Shown: piece by piece, positions 39,647-43,573 of the stretch | Numbering within the stretch: position 1 is the first letter of the stretch | Layout: every line of letters starts with the position of its first letter | Origin: Stutzerimonas kirkiae | Lineage (GTDB): Bacteria > Pseudomonadota > Gammaproteobacteria > Pseudomonadales > Pseudomonadaceae | Direction of reading: 5' to 3' | Length of the DNA stretch: 43,573 bases | NCBI RefSeq assembly: GCF_004327335.1 | Contig: NZ_QJUO01000035.1 | Location: 1-43,573, forward strand | Program-made: the position numbers and the translations under genes | The notes under the pieces: generated by a model | Told to the model about the DNA's origin: nothing | What the model saw: only the letters and a program-made list of their open reading frames with translations | The model's database searches: none

Positions 39647-41254
39647 TCAGTGTCTGAAATGGCGCATGCCAGTGAATACCATCGCGATTCCGGCCTCGTC
39701 GGCCGCGGCGATCACCTCGTTGTCGCGCATCGAGCCGCCCGGCTGGATGACGGCGGTGATGCCGGCCTTGGCGGCGTTGTCGATGCCGTCGCGGAACGGG
39801 AAGAAGGCGTCCGAGGCCATCACCGCGCCGGGTACCGGCAGGCCGGCGTGCTCGGCCTTGATCGCGGCGATGCGCGCCGAGTTGACGCGGCTCATCTGGC
39901 CGGCGCCGACACCGACGGTCTGGCGGTTCCTGGCGTAGACAATGGCGTTGGACTTGACGAACTTGGCCACCTTCCAGGCGAACACCAGGTCGTGGATTTC
40001 CTGCTCGGTGGGCGCGCGCTTGCTCACGACCTGGAGGTCGGCGGCGGTGATCATGCCGATATCGCGGCTCTGCACCAGCAGGCCGCCGTTGACGCGTTTG
40101 AAGTCCCAGGCTGCGGCGCGCTCGGCCGGCCACTCGCCGCATTCCAGCAGGCGCACGTTGGCCTTGGCGGCCACCACTTCGCGGGCGGCGGCGCTGATTT
40201 TCGGCGCGATGATGACTTCGACGAACTGGCGCTCGACGATGGCCTGGGCGGTTTCCCCGTCCAGTTCGCGGTTGAAGGCGATGATGCCGCCGAAGGCCGA
40301 CTCGCTGTCGGTGGCATAGGCCAGGTCATAGGCCTTGCGGATACCGCCTTCATCCTCGGGCACTACCGCCACGCCGCAGGGGTTGGCATGCTTGACGATG
40401 ACGCAGGCCGGCTTGACGAAGCTCTTCACGCATTCCAGCGCGGCGTCGGTGTCGGCCACGTTGTTGAATGACAGTTCCTTGCCCTGCAACTGCACGGCGG
40501 TGGAAACGCTGGCCTCGCCCTTCTCCGCCTCGACGTAGAAGGCCGCGCTCTGGTGCGGGTTCTCGCCGTAGCGCATTTCCTGAGTCTTGATGAACTGGCT
40601 GTTGAAGGTGCGCGGGAACAGGCCACGGTTTTCGGTGCCGAGGGTCTCGGCGCGCTGGTCGATGGTGCCCAGGTAGTTGGCGATCATGCCGTCGTAGGCG
40701 GCGGTATGCTCGAAGGCCTTGAGCGCCAGGTCGAAGCGCCGGGCGTAGGTCAGGCCGCCGGCCTTGAGGGATTCGAGGATGCCGGCGTAGTCGCCAGTGT
40801 TGACCACGATGGCGACATCCTTGTGGTTCTTCGCCGCGCTGCGGACCATGGTCGGGCCGCCGATGTCGATGTTCTCGATGGCGTCGGCCAGGTCGCAGCC
40901 GGGCTTGGCCACGGTGGCGGCGAAGGGGTAGAGGTTGACCGCGACCAGGTCGATCGGCCTGATGCCGTGCTCGTCCATTATCGCGCCGTCCAGCGCGCGA
41001 CGGCCGAGGATGCCGCCGTGGATCTTCGGATGCAGGGTCTTGACCCGGCCGTCCATCATTTCCGGGAAGCCGGTGTAGTCGGCCACCTCGATCGCGGCGA
41101 TGCCATTCTCGCGCAGCAGCTTGTAGGTGCCGCCGGTGGAGAGGATTTCCACGTTCAGCGCGGCCAGTTCGCGGGCGAAATCGACGATGCCGGTCTTGTC
41201 GGAGACGCTGATCAGCGCGCGACGGACGGGCAGGAGGGTGGTTTGGTCGGTCAT
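39647..41254 (-). CDS. purH: Bifunctional AICAR formyltransferase / IMP cyclohydrolase
   Basis: 535 residues. It carries the last two steps of IMP synthesis. The N-terminal cyclohydrolase has [31 protein letters not shown] and [15 protein letters not shown]. The C-terminal transformylase has [14 protein letters not shown] (as MRYGENPHQ), the KHANPCG catalytic Lys/His motif, [10 protein letters not shown] and ends [11 protein letters not shown]. The start has GGAACC upstream. It lies between fis and purD, each gap carrying a near-identical hairpin. The fis-purH-purD-retS order matches P. aeruginosa from memory. Confidence 0.97.
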   Translation of the reverse strand: MTDQTTLLPVRRALISVSDKTGIVDFARELAALNVEILSTGGTYKLLRENGIAAIEVADYTGFPEMMDGRVKTLHPKIHGGILGRRALDGAIMDEHGIRPIDLVAVNLYPFAATVAKPGCDLADAIENIDIGGPTMVRSAAKNHKDVAIVVNTGDYAGILESLKAGGLTYARRFDLALKAFEHTAAYDGMIANYLGTIDQRAETLGTENRGLFPRTFNSQFIKTQEMRYGENPHQSAAFYVEAEKGEASVSTAVQLQGKELSFNNVADTDAALECVKSFVKPACVIVKHANPCGVAVVPEDEGGIRKAYDLAYATDSESAFGGIIAFNRELDGETAQAIVERQFVEVIIAPKISAAAREVVAAKANVRLLECGEWPAERAAAWDFKRVNGGLLVQSRDIGMITAADLQVVSKRAPTEQEIHDLVFAWKVAKFVKSNAIVYARNRQTVGVGAGQMSRVNSARIAAIKAEHAGLPVPGAVMASDAFFPFRDGIDNAAKAGITAVIQPGGSMRDNEVIAAADEAGIAMVFTGMRHFRH

Positions 41255-41280
41255 AGCGGTTCCATCGGAAGGTAGACAAC

Positions 41281-41345
41281 GCTGGAGGCTGGAGGCTGGA
41301 CGAGGTGTCGCTTGTTCGTCCAGCCTCCAGCCTTGGGCCTCCAGC
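41281..41345. repeat. Heptamer hairpin between fis and purH
   Basis: GCTGGAG heptamers lead into a perfect 17-bp inverted repeat: GGCTGGAGGCTGGACGA (41287-41303) with TCGTCCAGCCTCCAGCC (41316-41332), loop 12 bases, then TTGGGCCTCCAGCGGCTTT. It is nearly identical to 39568-39634, in the same orientation, on the other side of purH. It is five bases from the fis stop and 27 bases upstream of purH. Confidence 0.95.
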
Positions 41346-41349
41346 GGCT

Positions 41350-41670
41350 TTAAAGAAGATCGTATTGCTTGAGTTTCTTGCGCAGGGTGCCGCGGTTCAG
41401 CCCCAGCAGCTCGGAAGCCTTGGTCTGGTTGCCCTTGACGTGGCTCATCACCGTCGCCAGCAAGGGTGCTTCGACTTCGGACAGCACCAGATTGTAGACA
41501 TCGGTGACTTCCGCGCCTTCGAGGTGGGCGAAGTAGTTGTGCAGCGCCTTCTCGACGCAGGCACGCAACGTCTGGCCCGCTTCGCTGGGGGCGTTCAGAT
41601 GCTGCTTGAAGTTCAGGTTGTCGCTCACGGCTGTCGTTCCGGTTACCAATGTGTCATTAAGCAGCGTCAT
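41350..41670 (-). CDS. fis: DNA-binding protein Fis
   Basis: 106 residues, like P. aeruginosa Fis (107). It is a nucleoid protein that bends DNA and activates stable-RNA and recombination sites. The C-terminal half is almost invariant: [21 protein letters not shown], then the helix-turn-helix [21 protein letters not shown], ending KQYDLL. The ATG at 41670 overlaps the dusB stop as ATGA, so the two are coupled, the usual dusB-fis operon. Confidence 0.97.
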   Translation of the reverse strand: MTLLNDTLVTGTTAVSDNLNFKQHLNAPSEAGQTLRACVEKALHNYFAHLEGAEVTDVYNLVLSEVEAPLLATVMSHVKGNQTKASELLGLNRGTLRKKLKQYDLL

Positions 41671-42674
41671 GCGGCTACCCCTTCCCCTGCTCCGGTGCCC
41701 GTGCGGTATTCGGCGAAGAACGCCCTGATACTCGCGCACTGTGCGTCCCGGTCTTCCAGACGGTTGAATCGGGAGCGGAAATCCCGTGCCCCCGGTAATG
41801 TTGTCAGATACCAGCCGACGTGCTTTCGTGCGATGCGCGCGCCCATGACATCACCATAGAAGGCGTGCAAGGCATCGACGTGCTCCAGCAGAATGCTTTC
41901 CTGCTCGGCTGCCGACGGCGGCGGCAACAGTTCGCCGGTCGCCAGGTAGTGTTCCATTTCGCGAAATATCCACGGCCGCCCCTGGGCCGCCCGACCGATC
42001 AGCAGGGCATCGGCACCGGTCGCCTGCAGGACCTGGCGCGCCTTCTGCGGCGAGTCGATGTCGCCATTGGCGAATACCGGAATCGACAGTGCCTGTTTGA
42101 TCGTAGCGATGGTTTCGTATTCTGCCTCGCCATTATAAAGATCGGTACGGGTGCGACCATGTACCGCCACTGCGGCAATGCCGCACTGCTCGGCGATGCT
42201 GGCCACCGCGAGGCCGTTGCGGTGGTCGCGGTCCCAGCCAGTGCGTATCTTCAGCGTCACCGGCACCGTCACGGCGGCGACCACCGCTTCGAGGATTGCG
42301 CCGACCAGCCGCTCGTCCTTCATCAGGGCGGAGCCGGCGGCCTTGTTGCAGACCTTCTTGGCCGGGCAACCCATGTTGATGTCGATGATCTGTGCGCCCA
42401 TCTCGACATTGCGGCGGGCGGCCTCGGCCAGCATTTGCGGGTCGCCGCCGGCGATCTGCACCGAGCGCGGCTCGGCATCGCCCTGGTGCAGCATGCGCAG
42501 GCGCGACTTGCGGCTGTTCCACAGGCGCACATCGCTGGTGACCATTTCCGATACCACCAGGCCGGCACCCAGCCGCCGGCACAACTGGCGGAAGGGCTGG
42601 TCGGTGACGCCCGCCATGGGGGCGAGAATCAGCCTGTTGGGCAATGTATAAGGGCCGATGCGAACCGATGACAT
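41667..42674 (-). CDS. dusB: tRNA-dihydrouridine synthase B
   Basis: 335-residue FMN enzyme reducing uridine in the tRNA D-loop. Markers are LILAPMAGVTDQPFRQLCRRLGA, VQIAGGDPQ, the catalytic Cys in DINMGCPAKKVCNKAAGSALM, KIRTGWD, VHGRTR, and the FMN-phosphate region ANGDIDSP and GADALLIGRAAQGRPWIF. The ATG at 42674 has AGGGAAT upstream. First gene of the dusB-fis operon. Confidence 0.97.
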   Translation of the reverse strand: MSSVRIGPYTLPNRLILAPMAGVTDQPFRQLCRRLGAGLVVSEMVTSDVRLWNSRKSRLRMLHQGDAEPRSVQIAGGDPQMLAEAARRNVEMGAQIIDINMGCPAKKVCNKAAGSALMKDERLVGAILEAVVAAVTVPVTLKIRTGWDRDHRNGLAVASIAEQCGIAAVAVHGRTRTDLYNGEAEYETIATIKQALSIPVFANGDIDSPQKARQVLQATGADALLIGRAAQGRPWIFREMEHYLATGELLPPPSAAEQESILLEHVDALHAFYGDVMGARIARKHVGWYLTTLPGARDFRSRFNRLEDRDAQCASIRAFFAEYRTGTGAGEGVAA

Positions 42675-42794
42675 GAAGATTCCCTGCTGGTGGAGCCTGT
42701 TCACGAGTTATCGAAATTGCCCTGTCGCACGGGGCTGTACGAACCACTCCGAACGGCTGCCGGGGTCGATCGGGGACTGCAAAAAAGGGTGGGC

Positions 42795-42823
42795 ATGATA
42801 CCCGCTCTGTATGACCGGATAAA
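42795..42823 (-). promoter_or_regulatory. Candidate dusB-fis promoter
   Basis: On the minus strand TATCAT (42800-42795) is preceded at 17 bases by TTATCC, a weak -35. It would give a leader of ~115 bases before dusB, within the 224-bp gap after the DUF3426 gene. An AT-rich patch flanks it. Confidence 0.4.
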
Positions 42824-42898
42824 GGTCGGTTTGAACAAAATCTGAGCAATCGGCCTGTGCGGCGATGCCGTTGCGGGGGGAGGCGGGAAACGCCTTGC

Positions 42899-43573
42899 TT
42901 ATTCCGGGGAGTGGAAGTGCAGGCTGTAGTTCACGGCGTTGGCGCCGGGGTCGAGTATGTCCAGGGCGATATGGATAGGGATCTGGGAGGGCATTTCGGT
43001 CTGTCCGGCCAGTTCGCCGGCCAGGTACTCGCCGGGCTTGAAGGTTCTGCTGGCCAACTGGCTACCGTTCAGGTCGGCGAAGCGGATTTCCAGCAGGGGG
43101 AACGGCTGGGCGAAGGGCGCACGATTGTAGAGGATGGCGTCCACCACCAGTGCCGAGTCGAACTCCGGGTGGCTGCGCACCACCAGGTTGCTGCTCTTGA
43201 TCTGGCTGACATCCACACGGCTCGGCACTGTACAGCCGAGGCTGGGGCAGAATCGCTCCAGCCAGGGGCGGTACTGCTCCTGGCGCGCCAGTTCGTCGAA
43301 GTTATAGGCGATGTACTGGCCGGCCAGCGCCAGCAGCGCCAGCAGGTTCAGTAGGCCCCAGAGTAACCAGCGACCCCAGGGCTTGCGAGGCTTGCGCCAG
43401 TCGAGGTGGAGGGGCTCGTCGTCCAGCTCGACGCGCCCGGAACGGGCCGGCCCGGTGGGTTCCGCCGGGGCTGGAGCGTCCGGCTGGGGGAGGGGCTGTT
43501 CTGGCGCTTCCAGTGCCGGTTCCGGGGGCGACTTATCGGGGTGTTCCGGTCGCTCCGCTCGTTCGGGCGGGAG
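42899..43573 (-). CDS. DUF3426 membrane protein (5' end beyond window)
   Basis: 224 residues visible. A Pro/Glu/Ala-rich linker at the cut end (EPALEAPEQPLPQPDAP) is followed by one TM segment (WLLWGLLNLLALLALAGQYI). The DUF3426 domain then follows, with CPSLGCTVPSRVDVSQI, then SALVVDAILYNRAPFAQPFPLLEI and FKPGEYLAGELAG. Family members usually carry an N-terminal zinc ribbon, which would lie beyond the window. Function unknown; it commonly lies between prmA and dusB, as here with dusB next. Confidence 0.9.
   Translation of the reverse strand, partial: LPPERAERPEHPDKSPPEPALEAPEQPLPQPDAPAPAEPTGPARSGRVELDDEPLHLDWRKPRKPWGRWLLWGLLNLLALLALAGQYIAYNFDELARQEQYRPWLERFCPSLGCTVPSRVDVSQIKSSNLVVRSHPEFDSALVVDAILYNRAPFAQPFPLLEIRFADLNGSQLASRTFKPGEYLAGELAGQTEMPSQIPIHIALDILDPGANAVNYSLHFHSPE

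Overview
The window looks like a chromosomal segment of a Pseudomonas-type gammaproteobacterium. It is GC-rich and nearly every protein has an obvious Pseudomonas counterpart. Several blocks keep orders I recall from P. aeruginosa: selO with an MscK-type channel; mpl-ubiX; bioA ... cytochrome b561 - yceI - MexAB-OprM-type pump - rhlE; and DUF3426 - dusB - fis - purH - purD - retS. The blocks are joined in an order different from PAO1. No rRNA, tRNA, CRISPR array or complete insertion sequence was found.

Layout. (1) 1-1.2 kb is a scarred edge. It holds the 3' tail of what looks like a group II intron, REP palindromes, and an ECF sigma gene (fecI type, with a Fur-box-like site) whose fecR and siderophore receptor have collapsed into one short fusion ORF. 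(2) 1.2-10 kb: selO, a large MscK-like channel, mpl, ubiX, then a 17-copy heptamer array in front of a DHA2 efflux transporter. (3) 10-17 kb: housekeeping metabolism and sensing (ndh, cytochrome c5, xpt, a GAPDH, a chemoreceptor, bioA). (4) 17.2-24.7 kb: cytochrome b561, YceI and a complete RND pump operon. The pump has a TtgR-like operator, but the regulator gene normally found beside it is missing. (5) 24.8-31 kb: ogt, two divergent DEAD-box helicases, an orphan fecI-fecR pair and DUF2788, followed by a gene-free 0.87 kb stretch with a foldable RNA-like motif. (6) 31.6-35.3 kb: an orphan PqiC-like lipoprotein, rsgA with a ten-G tract, and two membrane proteins. (7) 35.6-43.6 kb: a short, single-receiver RetS-like hybrid kinase, purD, purH, fis, dusB and a DUF3426 gene cut by the window edge.

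The most interesting layer is intergenic. Short 7-bp repeats fitting GCT[T/G][G/C]A[A/G] recur in many gaps, as tandem arrays (17 copies, 7 copies) or folded into 17-bp hairpins (one on each side of purH). Two arrays built from different heptamers follow the same ~48-bp module at the same distance. A second repeat, present three times between 17.3 and 27.6 kb, keeps its hairpin through compensatory base changes and exists with or without an internal heptamer hairpin. These look like parts of one modular intergenic repeat system that I do not recognise as described.

Gene names and synteny come from recognising family motifs and from memory of Pseudomonas genomes. No database search was run.
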